Positions 50,996-60,680 of a DNA stretch of 64,000 nt are shown here, piece after piece; positions within the stretch are counted from its first letter, which is position 1; every line of letters starts with the position of its first letter. The position numbers and the translations under genes are program-made. The DNA is taken from NCBI GenBank assembly GCA_963797535.1, contig CAWCPQ010000001.1, positions 1,488,001 to 1,552,000 of the forward strand. The letters run 5' to 3'. This stretch comes from JAWWOL01 sp963797535. GTDB lineage: Bacteria; Actinomycetota; Actinomycetes; JAWWOL01. The notes under the pieces are model-generated. The model did not search any database. It saw only the letters and a list, made by a program, of their open reading frames with translations, and was not told the DNA's origin.

Positions 50996-51730
50996 TCAGG
51001 CGGCGGGGAAGGCCTTGGCCATCCGGGCGGCGACGAGGACGGCCAGCTTGCGCTCGAGCGTCACGGCAGCGGCGCCGCCGCCCTGGACGTAGACGCCGGC
51101 CAGCACCGGTCCGCGTACGACGTAGACGGCTTCCATCTGCTCGTGCTGCCCGGTGCTGGGAGCGGTCATGCTCATCGACACCGAGATGGCGTCGCGCGGC
51201 AGACCCTTTGCGTTCTTGTGCACGACGACCTTCTGCGTCGTGGGAGGCACCCCCGCAACGGTGGACTGGATCAACCCGGACGGGCAGTGGGCAGCCGACT
51301 GCCGGACCTCGGCAAGGGCCTGAGCCGCGCCACCGGCCTGATAGACGACCACCTCGCTGGAGACGGACGACGAGGACTTGGTGAACCCGACCTGGTGCCG
51401 GGCCAGCCGCAGGTCCTCACTGGCGAAATGGGTGCCGCACATGTCCAGCGTGACCTGGCCGGCGACCGCGTCTCCGCCCGGGATCACGCCGCCCTTGTAA
51501 CCCGCCGGAAGGTCCTTGGCCTGCACGCCGACCTTCGTCACCTGCGCGAGGGACACCTTGATCGTGCGCTGCTTTGCCTTGGCCGTCGGCGCCGGCTGCG
51601 CCGCCGTCCTTTCCGCCACCGGCTTGGTGGACGCGGCCGTGCCTGCAGCCGGGGTCGAGCCAGCGGACCCGCAGCCCGCGGCCAGTACGGCAGTGGACAC
51701 GGCGAAGATCAAAGTACGCAGACGCAACAT
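50996..51730 (-). CDS. Putative lipoprotein, function unknown
   Basis: A 244-residue protein with a clear lipoprotein signal (RLRTLIFAVSTAVLAAGC, lipobox LAAGC), a Thr/Ala/Pro-rich linker to about residue 50, then a globular domain with DLPAGYKGGVIPGGD, two Cys (LDMCGTH and AAHCPSG) and a long hydrophobic C-terminal helix. It resembles sensor-domain-type lipoproteins of actinobacteria, but I recognise no defined family. It may act at the cell surface. It is downstream of the large subtilisin by 107 bp. Confidence 0.75.
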   Translation of the reverse strand: MLRLRTLIFAVSTAVLAAGCGSAGSTPAAGTAASTKPVAERTAAQPAPTAKAKQRTIKVSLAQVTKVGVQAKDLPAGYKGGVIPGGDAVAGQVTLDMCGTHFASEDLRLARHQVGFTKSSSSVSSEVVVYQAGGAAQALAEVRQSAAHCPSGLIQSTVAGVPPTTQKVVVHKNAKGLPRDAISVSMSMTAPSTGQHEQMEAVYVVRGPVLAGVYVQGGGAAAVTLERKLAVLVAARMAKAFPAA

Positions 51731-51836
51731 GACGGCCTTCCGGGCAGACCAAAGAGGGCGAGCGACAACCGGATGACTGTCGACACCTACTGCAGCGGTC
51801 TTGACAACCGGTCGGCCGCGAGTCGCTGACGGCCGC

Positions 51837-54800
51837 TCAGTGCACCACGATCTTCAGGGTCGCCTTGTTGGTGGTCCAGTCCGCGTTCCCGCTGTAGCGG
51901 GCGCCGATGACGTGCACGCCCTTCTTCAGCTTGTTCGTCGCCAGCCTGACCTGCCCGTGCGCGTCGACGGCGCGGGTGATCAGTGGCTTGCCGTTGTCGT
52001 ACAGGGTCACCGTGCCCACCGGCGCGCCGATGCCCGTACGCGCCGACTTCACCGTCGCGGTGATGGTGACCCACGTGCCGACCTTGACCGGCGAATGGGC
52101 GGCCTTGGCGGTCACCGTGACCGATGAGGCGACCTTGGTGATCGGGACGACCTGGACCCGCTGGCCCGGCAGGTTCTCCGGGTGCAGCAGGAGCAGGCCC
52201 TGTCCGTGCTGTGCCGCGTACGTGGACTCACGCAGGACGGTCAGCCCCGGCACGGTCGAGCTGGTGGCGAGCCCGGCGAAGAACTGCTCGCCGCCGTAGT
52301 TCTGCCCGGCCAGCCCGGTCAGTGCGGGGCCGTGGATGATGCCCAGGCCCGGCTTGAGCACGTTGAACGAGGCCTTGCCCGGCGACGTGTCGGTCATCCC
52401 GCTCGACGCGGTGCCGACGGCGACCCAGTAGGAGATGTTGCCGCTGGCGGCCTTCTTGGACATCGACGTCAGCGCCCCGGTCGCGACCGGCAGCACCATC
52501 ACGTCGTTGTTGAACGGGTTGCTGTCGACCGACCCGTCGGCGTAGTTGATCGGGAAGATGGAGTCGTCGATGACGTCACCGGTGTTCGGGTTGAGCAGCG
52601 CGCTGACGAACACGTCGGTACCGGTGATGCGGTCGTTGATCAGCACGGCGTCAGCTTTTCCGTCGCCGTTGGTGTCGATGAAGATGTCGTACTCCGCGTA
52701 CGAGACGGGGGTACGCCAGGGTCCCCACGTCGAGACGGCGAAGTAGGTCAGCCCCGAGGTCGGGTCTGCGTAGAGCGGCGCGTCCGAGCTCACGCCGACG
52801 TACCTGAGGTCACCCGCCCGATCACTCGGGATCAGCACGCACTTCAGCGCGTCTTGCGTCGGGGAAGTGCACGCCGGCTTCTTGGGGCTGGTCAGCTGCA
52901 GCTCGTAGCCGCTGACCGTGGACTGGTAGGCGTTCGCGGACTGGCGAATGCCGGTGCCGGTCAGCGCGACCTTGGCGGTCGTGTTGCGGCCGAAGACCAT
53001 CGACCCAGCGGCCTTGACCGTCGACGCCGGCCGCGGTGCCGAGAAGACGCTGAGCCGCAGCGTCTGTCCGCCGGCGGAGGGAGTCATCGTCAACCAGCCG
53101 CTGGCCTCGGTCAGGTAGTTGCTGGTGATACCGCCGACGTCGACGTCATGGGCGGCGTCGAGGGTGCGGGTCAGCGCCTTCACGTGGATCGTCATCGTGA
53201 CCGGGACCTGCACCGACCCGCCCGCCGGGATGGTCACCGTCGGCGGGAAGGCGTACGTCACGCCCGCAGGGTGGGTGCCGCTGTTGGCCCAGTCGAAGCT
53301 CAGCACATAGGTGGCGTCGGCGTCGCCGTCGTTCGACAGCTTGACCGTCTTGCTCAGGGTCGTGTCCGCGGCGTAGGACTGCGCACCGAAGGACAGGGAC
53401 ACCGAGCCGGGGTTGCTGAGGTTGTAGGCAAGAACTTGAGTCTTGGCCGCGGCACCCGCGTCGATGCGACCGCTGCCAACCCGGTCCGGAGCCTCACGAC
53501 TGGTGTGCGCGGGACTGCTCCAGACATCGTGCACGGCCGTGTCGACCAAGGCTGCCTTGATCTGCTCGGGCGTCCAGGCGTGGTGGGCGGCCTTCACCAG
53601 CGCTGCCGCACCGGCGACGTGTGGGGTCGCCATCGACGTGCCCGAGTCGCTCAGACCTTCCGAGCCGGTACCGATGCCCGCGCTGAACACCGTCGAGCCG
53701 GGAGCGGTGACATCGGGCTTGAGGTTGCCGGGGTCGGTAAGCCCGCGCGAGGAGAAGTCGGAGACGACGTCGGTCAGCGTGGAGTCGCTGACCTTCTGGC
53801 TGTTGTGCAGCGCGTGGGTCAGCGTCAGCGCCAGCGTGCTGTTGAGGTAGGGCCGCAAGGTCGCGGCATCGGTCTTGCGGATCTGGAAGGTGGGGATCGT
53901 CGAGGCGCCGACGATGCCGCCGCCGAAGTTGTTCTCGTCGTCGGTGAGCACGACTCCGATCGCACCGGCTACGGCCGCGTTGGTCGCCCTGGCCGCGGAT
54001 CCGCAACGACGAAGGCTGTCGGAGTCGGTCCACTCCAGCCAGGCGATCTTGCCGTTGACCTTGGCTTGCTGGGCGCTGGTGAACGGGTCGCAGCCGTCGG
54101 CGTTGGTCGTCTCAAGGGTGGCCGGGTCCAGGGCCGAGGGGTCGGCCGGGTCGAACGTCGGGTCGAGGCTCGCGACCGGACCGGAGACCGGGCTGCTGCC
54201 GGCCCAGTCGAAGGCATCGCCTTCCTGGCCGACGACGTCGCCGACGACCGCGGCCGGTGCGTCGACGTGCAGGGCGTCGTAGACGGTCAGGGCGTCCTGC
54301 GACGAGGCCACGGAGATGGCCCGGTTGGCGTTGGACGGTGAACCGGCGATGTACTGCAGGTCGCCCCCGTTGCCGGCCGCCGCCACGACGGTGGTGCCGA
54401 GCAGGGACAGGTTGTCCGCCGCCACCGAGTCGGGGTCGTCCGGGACCGTGAAGTCCTCACCGAGGGACATGTTGACCACGTCGAGGTGGTCGGTGAAGAT
54501 ACCGTCGCCGTTGGGGTCGGCCGCCCAGTCCAGCGCCTCGGTCACCGCGTCCGTCGAGCCGGTGCAGCCGAAGACCCGCAAGGCGTACAGCTTGGCACCG
54601 GGGGCAACGCCGGGGCCGATCTTGAGCGAGGCGAACGGCGTCGTGGAGTCCCAGGGACCGGCGTACGGGTGGCCCGCGGCCGTCACGCCGAGACCGGCAG
54701 CGGTGCCGGCGACGTGGGTGCCGTGGCCGTCGCAGTCCAGCGGGTTGGGGTCGGCGTGCGGGATCTCGGAGCCGTCGATGGCGTCCGGGTCGTAGGCGTC

Positions 54801-55604
54801 ACCGACGAAGTCGCGGCCACCGACGACCTTGGCCGACGGGAAGTCGCCGCTCGGCACGGTGAGGGTGGGCTTGTCGTCGACCGCTTGGTCGGCCTTGTAC
54901 GCCGCTGCCGTGCCGGTGCCGCCGAAGTCGGCGTGGGTGTAGTCGATGCCGGTGTCGATGATGCCGATCGTGACGCCGGTGCCCGTGTCGGCACCGGGGG
55001 CAGTCCAGGCGGCGGGAGCGTTGATCAGCGGGACCGTCGAGCTGTTGAGCAGCCGCTTGGCCGACATCAGGTGGACGGCCTTGACCCCCGGCAGGTCGGC
55101 AAGCGCGGCCATGCGGCTGGCGTCGGTGCGCACGGCGACGCCGGCGTAGACGTTGTGCACGGTGTACAACGGCGTTGCTGCCGTACGCGGCTGGGTCAGG
55201 TAGTGCTTCACCGACTGCGCCTGCGCCTCGACCCGCGCCCTGGCCACCCGGGTCTGGGCAATGCCAGCGGCGCTGCCGGCGCGAAGACCGCGCTGAGCCA
55301 GCAGCGTCGTCGGGCTGGCGGTGTCCAGCTCGAGCATCACGGTCACCGGTCCGTGCTTGGGTACGCCGGCGGCAGCGTCGCTCGCGGACAGCAACGGCTT
55401 GTCCAGCCGGGTCGACGCCGACAGCCGGTGGGCGAGCGCGTGCTTGCCCGACGTGCCGGTGCTAGCACTGCTGGCCCCGGCACTGCTGGCCGACGCGGAC
55501 GCAGCTCCCGGCAGCGCCGACAGTCCCGTCATCGAGATGACAGCGACAACCGACAGTGCGCCGACGATGCGCGTTGACCCGCGCCGGTTGTGCAAGCTGC
55601 TCAT
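51837..55604 (-). CDS. Secreted subtilisin-like (S8) serine protease, 1255 aa
   Basis: A large secreted protease. The signal peptide covers about residues 12-40 (VGALSVVAVISMTGLSALPGAASA), followed by an I9-type propeptide (PLYTVHNVYAGVAVRTDASRM). The catalytic domain has Asp in GIIDTGIDYTHADF, His in DGHGTHVAG and Ser in SGTSMATPHVAG. A protease-associated-like insertion of about 150 residues lies between His and Ser. C-terminal beta-rich domains include an Ig-like module at the end (VGTVTLYDNGKPLI). The ATG at 55604 is preceded by AGGCGG; an ATG at 55619 is also possible. The genes on either side are unrelated. Confidence 0.95.
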   Translation of the reverse strand: MSSLHNRRGSTRIVGALSVVAVISMTGLSALPGAASASASSAGASSASTGTSGKHALAHRLSASTRLDKPLLSASDAAAGVPKHGPVTVMLELDTASPTTLLAQRGLRAGSAAGIAQTRVARARVEAQAQSVKHYLTQPRTAATPLYTVHNVYAGVAVRTDASRMAALADLPGVKAVHLMSAKRLLNSSTVPLINAPAAWTAPGADTGTGVTIGIIDTGIDYTHADFGGTGTAAAYKADQAVDDKPTLTVPSGDFPSAKVVGGRDFVGDAYDPDAIDGSEIPHADPNPLDCDGHGTHVAGTAAGLGVTAAGHPYAGPWDSTTPFASLKIGPGVAPGAKLYALRVFGCTGSTDAVTEALDWAADPNGDGIFTDHLDVVNMSLGEDFTVPDDPDSVAADNLSLLGTTVVAAAGNGGDLQYIAGSPSNANRAISVASSQDALTVYDALHVDAPAAVVGDVVGQEGDAFDWAGSSPVSGPVASLDPTFDPADPSALDPATLETTNADGCDPFTSAQQAKVNGKIAWLEWTDSDSLRRCGSAARATNAAVAGAIGVVLTDDENNFGGGIVGASTIPTFQIRKTDAATLRPYLNSTLALTLTHALHNSQKVSDSTLTDVVSDFSSRGLTDPGNLKPDVTAPGSTVFSAGIGTGSEGLSDSGTSMATPHVAGAAALVKAAHHAWTPEQIKAALVDTAVHDVWSSPAHTSREAPDRVGSGRIDAGAAAKTQVLAYNLSNPGSVSLSFGAQSYAADTTLSKTVKLSNDGDADATYVLSFDWANSGTHPAGVTYAFPPTVTIPAGGSVQVPVTMTIHVKALTRTLDAAHDVDVGGITSNYLTEASGWLTMTPSAGGQTLRLSVFSAPRPASTVKAAGSMVFGRNTTAKVALTGTGIRQSANAYQSTVSGYELQLTSPKKPACTSPTQDALKCVLIPSDRAGDLRYVGVSSDAPLYADPTSGLTYFAVSTWGPWRTPVSYAEYDIFIDTNGDGKADAVLINDRITGTDVFVSALLNPNTGDVIDDSIFPINYADGSVDSNPFNNDVMVLPVATGALTSMSKKAASGNISYWVAVGTASSGMTDTSPGKASFNVLKPGLGIIHGPALTGLAGQNYGGEQFFAGLATSSTVPGLTVLRESTYAAQHGQGLLLLHPENLPGQRVQVVPITKVASSVTVTAKAAHSPVKVGTWVTITATVKSARTGIGAPVGTVTLYDNGKPLITRAVDAHGQVRLATNKLKKGVHVIGARYSGNADWTTNKATLKIVVH

Positions 55605-55666
55605 GCGTGTCCGCCTCATGGCTTTCGTTAGGTAGTGCAGATAGTTACGACGACAGCGACGAAGCG

Positions 55667-57247
55667 TTACGGCTTGTCGGTCCGGCGGGCCACGGCGGTG
55701 CCGCCGAGCACCTTGTTGATGGCGTGCAGGAAGGCCCTGGCGCTGGCCTCCACGACGTCGGTGGACACGCCGCGCGCGTTGACCTGCTGTCCGTTGACGT
55801 CGACCTTGACGCTGACGTCGCCGACCGCGTCCGTTCCCTCGGTCAGTGCGTCGACCTGGAAGGTCAGCAGCTTGGCCTTGACCCCGGTGGCGTCGGCGAC
55901 GGCGTTGCAGGCAGCGTCGATCAGGCCGTCGCCGGTGGCGTCGGACTCACTGACCTGGTCACCGCGGGACAGTCGTACGGTCGCGCGGGGCTCGACGTCG
56001 GTGCCGCCGGCCAGCGCCAGCCACTGGAACGCCCACGCGTCGGTCGTGGTCTCGTCCTCGCCGTCGGCGGTGGCCAACGCGATCAGGTCGGCGTCGGTGA
56101 GGGACACCTTGCGGTCGGCCATCTCCTTGAACCGGCCGAACGCGTGCTGCAGCTGGTCGTCCTTGAGGTGGATGCCGAGACCCTCGAGCGCGCTGACGAA
56201 GGCGTGGCGGCCGGAGTGCTTGCCCAGCACGATCTTGTTTCCGGACAGGCCGATGTCCTCCGGGTTCATGATCTCGTAGGTGGTCCGCTCCATCAGCACC
56301 CCGTGCTGGTGGATGCCGGACTCGTGGCTGAAGGCGTTGCCGCCGATGACCGCCTTGTTCGGCTGGACCGGGTAGCCGGACAGCATCGAGACCAGCCGTG
56401 ACGTGTGCGCGATCTCGCGGGTGTTGATGCCGGTCTCGAGGCCGAGGCTCGGGTGGTGGGTACGCAGGGCCATCACGACCTCCTCGAGCGCCGCGTTGCC
56501 CGCGCGCTCGCCGATGCCGTTGATGCAGACCTCGACCTGACGCACGCCCGCCCGTACGGCGGCCAGGCTGTTGGCGGTCGCGAGCCCCAGGTCGTTGTGA
56601 CAGTGCACCGACCAGGTCACCTGCTCGGAGCCGGGGATCTTGGCCCGCAGCGCGTCAAGGATGTCGACGTACTCCTGCGGCAGCACGAAACCGACGGTGT
56701 CCGGCACGTTGATCGTGGTGGCGCCGTTCTCGATCGCCGCCGAGAAGACGTCGACCAGGAACTCGAGCTCGGTACGGGTGGCGTCCTCGGCCGAGAACTC
56801 GACGTCCGCACCCAGCGCGTGCGCGTGGGCGACAGCTTCGACCGTTGCGGCGAGCACCTGCTCCTTGGTCATCCGCAGCTTCTTGTCGCGGTGCACCGGG
56901 GAGGTGGAGATGAAGGTGTGGATGCGCGGGCGGTCGGCGGTCTTGATCGCGTCCCAGGCCCGGTCGATGTCGCCGAGTCTCGTACGGCACAGCGCCGCGA
57001 TGGACGGGCCCTTGACCGACTCGGCGATCGCCTGGACGCCGGCGAAGTCACCGTCGCTCGCAGCCGGGAACCCCGCCTCGATCACATCCACGCCGAGCTT
57101 GGCCAGCTGAACCGCGATCTCGAGCTTCTCGCCCACGGACAACGCGATGCCGGGAGCCTGCTCACCGTCACGCAGCGTGGTGTCCAGGATGATCACCCGG
57201 TTGCTGTCGGCCGGCGGAACGCTGAGATCGGGCTGCTCTGAGCTCAC
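55667..57247 (-). CDS. leuA: 2-isopropylmalate synthase
   Basis: First committed enzyme of leucine synthesis, 526 residues. IILDTTLRDGEQAPGIALS, VHCHNDLGLATANS and NGIGERAGNAALEE are the catalytic signatures, and the C-terminal regulatory domain (about 390-526) mediates leucine feedback. The length matches the E. coli-like class rather than the longer mycobacterial form. GGAG lies 7 nt before the GTG at 57247. A structured leader lies upstream. Confidence 0.96.
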   Translation of the reverse strand: MSSEQPDLSVPPADSNRVIILDTTLRDGEQAPGIALSVGEKLEIAVQLAKLGVDVIEAGFPAASDGDFAGVQAIAESVKGPSIAALCRTRLGDIDRAWDAIKTADRPRIHTFISTSPVHRDKKLRMTKEQVLAATVEAVAHAHALGADVEFSAEDATRTELEFLVDVFSAAIENGATTINVPDTVGFVLPQEYVDILDALRAKIPGSEQVTWSVHCHNDLGLATANSLAAVRAGVRQVEVCINGIGERAGNAALEEVVMALRTHHPSLGLETGINTREIAHTSRLVSMLSGYPVQPNKAVIGGNAFSHESGIHQHGVLMERTTYEIMNPEDIGLSGNKIVLGKHSGRHAFVSALEGLGIHLKDDQLQHAFGRFKEMADRKVSLTDADLIALATADGEDETTTDAWAFQWLALAGGTDVEPRATVRLSRGDQVSESDATGDGLIDAACNAVADATGVKAKLLTFQVDALTEGTDAVGDVSVKVDVNGQQVNARGVSTDVVEASARAFLHAINKVLGGTAVARRTDKP

Positions 57248-57292
57248 TTTGCTTCTCCGTGCTCGGCGGGGCATGTGTACGAGGTCAATCGT

Positions 57293-57335
57293 GTGCTGCA
57301 CCAGTGAACACTGTCCGCCCGTCCCGGTGCAGCAC
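57293..57335 (-). promoter_or_regulatory. Structured leader of leuA, possible LEU element
   Basis: A perfect 10-bp inverted repeat (57293-57302 with 57326-57335) lies 46 bp upstream of the leuA start and encloses a smaller CAGTG-AA-CACTG hairpin. A conserved pseudoknot upstream of leuA (the LEU element) has been reported in actinobacteria. This structure is in the right place, but I could not check the pseudoknot pairing. Confidence 0.55.
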
Positions 57336-57426
57336 TTAGGGCCATCCCGACGCATAACGGAGTGGTCCCATTCTGCCGCCGGACGTGAAGGGAACCTGAA
57401 CGCGCTCCTCCGCGGCCGGGGATGGC

Positions 57427-57432
57427 TAGGGT
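57427..57432 (+). promoter_or_regulatory. -10 element of a probable leaderless promoter
   Basis: TAGGGT ends 6 nt before the ATG at 57439, and there is no ribosome site. It would drive the SDR gene divergently from leuA. Confidence 0.45.
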
Positions 57433-57438
57433 CGGGGC

Positions 57439-58128
57439 ATGACCACCACACTGATCGTCGGGGGCACCGGCGGGCTGGGCCGGTTCATGGCCGAGCGCTT
57501 CGCGGCCCGCGGCGACCACGTCATCATCACCGCCCGAACCGCCGAGCGCGCGCAGGATGTCGCCGCCGAGATCGGGGGTTCGACCACCGGCCTGGCCCTC
57601 GACCTGTCCGATCCGGTGTCGATTGCCGATGCGCTGACCTCCGTCACGGAGGTGGACAACCTGGTGATCACGGCGATCGGGCAGTACCCGAACAGCCTGC
57701 GCGAGTTCAACATCACCGAGGCGGTCAACGCGGTGACCATCAAGCTGGTCGGCTACACCGAGACGGTCCGGGTCCTGCACGGGCGGCTGAACGAGGGTGC
57801 CGCCGTCGTCCTGTTCGGCGGGCTCGCCAAGGACCGGCCCTATCCCGGCTCGACCATCGTCACTGCCCACAACGGCGGGGTCTCCGGCCTGGTCCGCACC
57901 CTTGCCGTCGAGCTCGCCCCGCACCGGGTCAACGGCATTCACCCCGGCATCGTCGGCAACAGCCCCAAGTGGGCAGCCAGCGCCGACAACCATCCGCACC
58001 TGGCCCGGACGCCGATCGGCCGGCTGGTCACGATGGCCGAGATCGCCGAGGCGACGGAGTTCCTGCTCAGCAACGGCGGCGTCAACGGCGTCGACCTCTC
58101 GGTCGACGGCGGCGTGCTCCTGACCTGA
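57439..58128 (+). CDS. Atypical SDR-fold protein lacking the catalytic Tyr-Lys
   Basis: A 229-residue Rossmann-fold protein. The cofactor motif GGTGGLG (8-14) is present. At the position of the YxxxK motif it reads VTAHNGG (141-147), so Tyr and Lys are replaced, and the catalytic Ser region reads LFGGLA. The C terminus keeps GVNGVDLSVDGGVLL as in FabG-like enzymes. It may bind NAD(P)H without normal SDR chemistry. It is 59 bp upstream of hemH on the same strand. Confidence 0.85.
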   Translation: MTTTLIVGGTGGLGRFMAERFAARGDHVIITARTAERAQDVAAEIGGSTTGLALDLSDPVSIADALTSVTEVDNLVITAIGQYPNSLREFNITEAVNAVTIKLVGYTETVRVLHGRLNEGAAVVLFGGLAKDRPYPGSTIVTAHNGGVSGLVRTLAVELAPHRVNGIHPGIVGNSPKWAASADNHPHLARTPIGRLVTMAEIAEATEFLLSNGGVNGVDLSVDGGVLLT

Positions 58129-58186
58129 GGTGGCCGGTCGGTCGCGCAGGTGACATCGTTCGAGACGACGGCGACTTCGACGACGG

Positions 58187-59194
58187 GTGCCAGCCTTGTT
58201 TGACGCTTTCCTGCTGCTCGGCTTCGGTGGCCCGGAGTCGATGGACGAGGTGATGCCGTTCCTGCGTCACGTGACGGCCGGCCGCGACGTACCCGACGAA
58301 CGGCTCGCCTCGGTGGCCGAGCACTATCACCACTTCGGTGGCGTCTCCCCGATCAACGAGCAGAACCGTGCTCTGCTCGCAGCCCTCACCGCAGCGTTCG
58401 CGGCGGACCGGATCGACCTGCCGCTGTACTGGGGCAACCGCAACTCGCAGCCGTGGCTCGACGACACGGTCGCGAAGATGACGACCGACGGGGTGACCCG
58501 GGCTCTGGTGCTGGCCACCAGTGCCACCGGCGGCTACTCCGGCTGCCGGCAGTATCGGGAAAACTTGCTTGCTGCCAGGGGTTCTGCCGACATCGAGCTG
58601 GTCAAGCTGCGGCACTTCTTCAACCATCCCGGCTTCATCGAGGCCAACGCCGACCGGGTCGCGGTGGCCCTTGAGGGGCAGCCCGACGCCCGGTTGGTGT
58701 TCACCGCCCACTCGGTGCCGGTGCCGATGAACGACTCCTCGGGTCCGGACGGCGGGCTCTACCTTGCCCAGCAGCGGGAGACCGCCCGGCTCGTGGCTGA
58801 GGCCGTACGAGGACCCGGTGCCACGTACGACCTGGTCTGGCAGTCCCGGTCCGGGCCTCCAGCGGTCGCCTGGCTGGAGCCGGACATCAACGACCACCTG
58901 CGTTCCTTGGCCGGCGACGGCGTGACCTCGGTGGTCATCGCGCCGACCGGTTTCGTGTCCGACCACCTCGAGGTGCTGTGGGACCTGGACAACGAAGCAG
59001 CCGAGACAGCGCGCGGCCTCGGCATCGCGATGGCTCGGGCCGGCGCCGCGGGCACCCACCCGGCTTTCGTCGACATGATCTGCGACCTGGTCCGCGAGCG
59101 GCTGGTCGGGGCCGAACGCAAGGCGCTGGGTCCGATGGGACCTTCGTGGGACGACTGCCCGTTCGACGACGGCTGCTGCACCGCACGGCCGTAG
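58187..59194 (+). CDS. hemH: Coproporphyrin III ferrochelatase (HemH/CpfC)
   Basis: Inserts iron into coproporphyrin III, the actinobacterial route to heme. It is 335 residues with LLGFGGPESMDEVMPFL near the start, the metal-site His in FTAHSVPVPM and the acidic Glu in LEVLWDLDNEA. Cysteines in SGCRQYREN and at the end, DDCPFDDGCC, match the positions of [2Fe-2S] cluster ligands of actinobacterial ferrochelatases. GTG start at 58187. Confidence 0.95.
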   Translation: MPALFDAFLLLGFGGPESMDEVMPFLRHVTAGRDVPDERLASVAEHYHHFGGVSPINEQNRALLAALTAAFAADRIDLPLYWGNRNSQPWLDDTVAKMTTDGVTRALVLATSATGGYSGCRQYRENLLAARGSADIELVKLRHFFNHPGFIEANADRVAVALEGQPDARLVFTAHSVPVPMNDSSGPDGGLYLAQQRETARLVAEAVRGPGATYDLVWQSRSGPPAVAWLEPDINDHLRSLAGDGVTSVVIAPTGFVSDHLEVLWDLDNEAAETARGLGIAMARAGAAGTHPAFVDMICDLVRERLVGAERKALGPMGPSWDDCPFDDGCCTARP

Positions 59195-59246
59195 CGATAG
59201 CCTGACCCGAACCGCTCGGCGACACCCGGCCACGAGGAGTGCACAG

Positions 59247-60677
59247 GTGACTGACCCGGACGCGCGGCCGAGCGGCTCCGGGCACGTCGTCTTCCGAGCA
59301 GCCGACAATGACGCGTTCAACTCCCTTCGCCGCCGCTCCAACACCAGGGCCGAGCGCAAGGCTCTGGGCCGAGAGCTGCGCCAGCAGGTCGACCGCGCCG
59401 ACCTCGGCCACTGGGCGCCCGCGCCCGACCGGCCGGACGTCATCGAGCAGATCCGGCAGTCCCACGTGGGCCGGATCAACTGGCTGATCCCGGTGCGCGT
59501 CGCCCGCATGGCTGCTTCGCCGTACGGATTCTTGCGAGGCACGGCGGTGGTCATGGCCAACGACCTGGCTCAGCTGCCGGCCACCGGCATCACCCCGGTG
59601 ATCTGCGGCGACGCGCACCTCGGCAACTTCGGCTTCTACGCCTCCCCCGAGCGTGAGCTGGTGATCGACCTCAACGACTTCGACGAGGCCCACCCCGGCT
59701 GCTGGGAGTGGGACCTGCGCCGCCTCGTCGCGAGCATCTGGGTGGCCGGGCGGCAGAACTCCGCGACCGAGGCCGCGTGCGAACGAGCCGTGCTGTCCTG
59801 CGTCGCGACCTACCGCGAGCACGTGCGCTGGCTGGCCGAACAACCCTTGCTGTCACGGGCTTTTGAGCGCCTCGACGTCGAAAAGCTCGAGGCGAGCACC
59901 TCGGACGGGACACTGCGTCACGAGATCGCTCGCGCCGCTCGCCGCGCCCGCACCCGCGTCAGCGACCGGGCCATCCCCCGGTTCACCGAGGAGCGCGCCG
60001 AGGGTCGGCGGATCGTCGAGGAACCGCCATTGGTGACACGGGTCGAGCCCGGCGAGGCTGAGCAGCTCGCCGAGGCACTCGACGTCTACCTCACGACGCT
60101 GCCGATGCAGTGGCGCCGGGTCCTTTCGGGCTACAGCCTGGTCGACGTCGCGCACAAGGTCGTCGGCGTCGGCAGCGTCGGGCTGCGCGCCTACGTCGCC
60201 CTGTGCGAGGGCAGCAGTCCCGACGACGTGATCTTCCTGCAGCTCAAACAGGCGCGGCGGTCGGTCATCGCGCCGTACGTGCACGGCGAGTCGGCCTGGC
60301 ACGCCCACCAGGGCGCGCGGGTGGTGGAGTACCAACAGGCGCTGCAGACCGTCAGCGATCCCTTGCTGGGCTGGACAACAGTCGGGGATCGGCAGTTCTA
60401 CGTACGCCAGTTCCGCAACATGAAGGGCACCATCGCGATCGACGCGCTCGAGCCGGCGGCCCTGATCTCCTACGCCGGCATCTGCGGCCGGCTGCTGGCC
60501 AAGGGCCACGCCCGTACCAGCGGCGCGTCGATGATCGCCGGCTACGTCGGTGGCTCGGACAAGCTCGACGTCGCGCTCGCCCGGTTCGCCCGGCTGTACG
60601 CGGACCAGACCGAGCGCGACCACGCGACGCTGGTGGCCGCGGTCGCACGGGGCGCGGTCGCGGCGGACCCCCGATGA
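59247..60677 (+). CDS. DUF2252 family protein
   Basis: A 476-residue protein of unknown function. GDAHLGNFGFYASPE and VIDLNDFDEAHPG resemble catalytic loops of kinase-like phosphotransferases, and DUF2252 proteins are thought to have that fold. LKQARRSVIAPYV and QRQFRNMKG-like segments follow. The GTG at 59247 is used. It ends 3 bp before the glycosylase gene, and the two may be one unit. Confidence 0.9.
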   Translation: MTDPDARPSGSGHVVFRAADNDAFNSLRRRSNTRAERKALGRELRQQVDRADLGHWAPAPDRPDVIEQIRQSHVGRINWLIPVRVARMAASPYGFLRGTAVVMANDLAQLPATGITPVICGDAHLGNFGFYASPERELVIDLNDFDEAHPGCWEWDLRRLVASIWVAGRQNSATEAACERAVLSCVATYREHVRWLAEQPLLSRAFERLDVEKLEASTSDGTLRHEIARAARRARTRVSDRAIPRFTEERAEGRRIVEEPPLVTRVEPGEAEQLAEALDVYLTTLPMQWRRVLSGYSLVDVAHKVVGVGSVGLRAYVALCEGSSPDDVIFLQLKQARRSVIAPYVHGESAWHAHQGARVVEYQQALQTVSDPLLGWTTVGDRQFYVRQFRNMKGTIAIDALEPAALISYAGICGRLLAKGHARTSGASMIAGYVGGSDKLDVALARFARLYADQTERDHATLVAAVARGAVAADPR

Positions 60678-60680
60678 CCC

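Noticed and set aside
57248..57438. T-box or Leu-rich leader peptide upstream of leuA
   Set aside because: No T-box consensus (UGGN bulge with antiterminator) and no run of Leu codons was found; only stem structures are visible.
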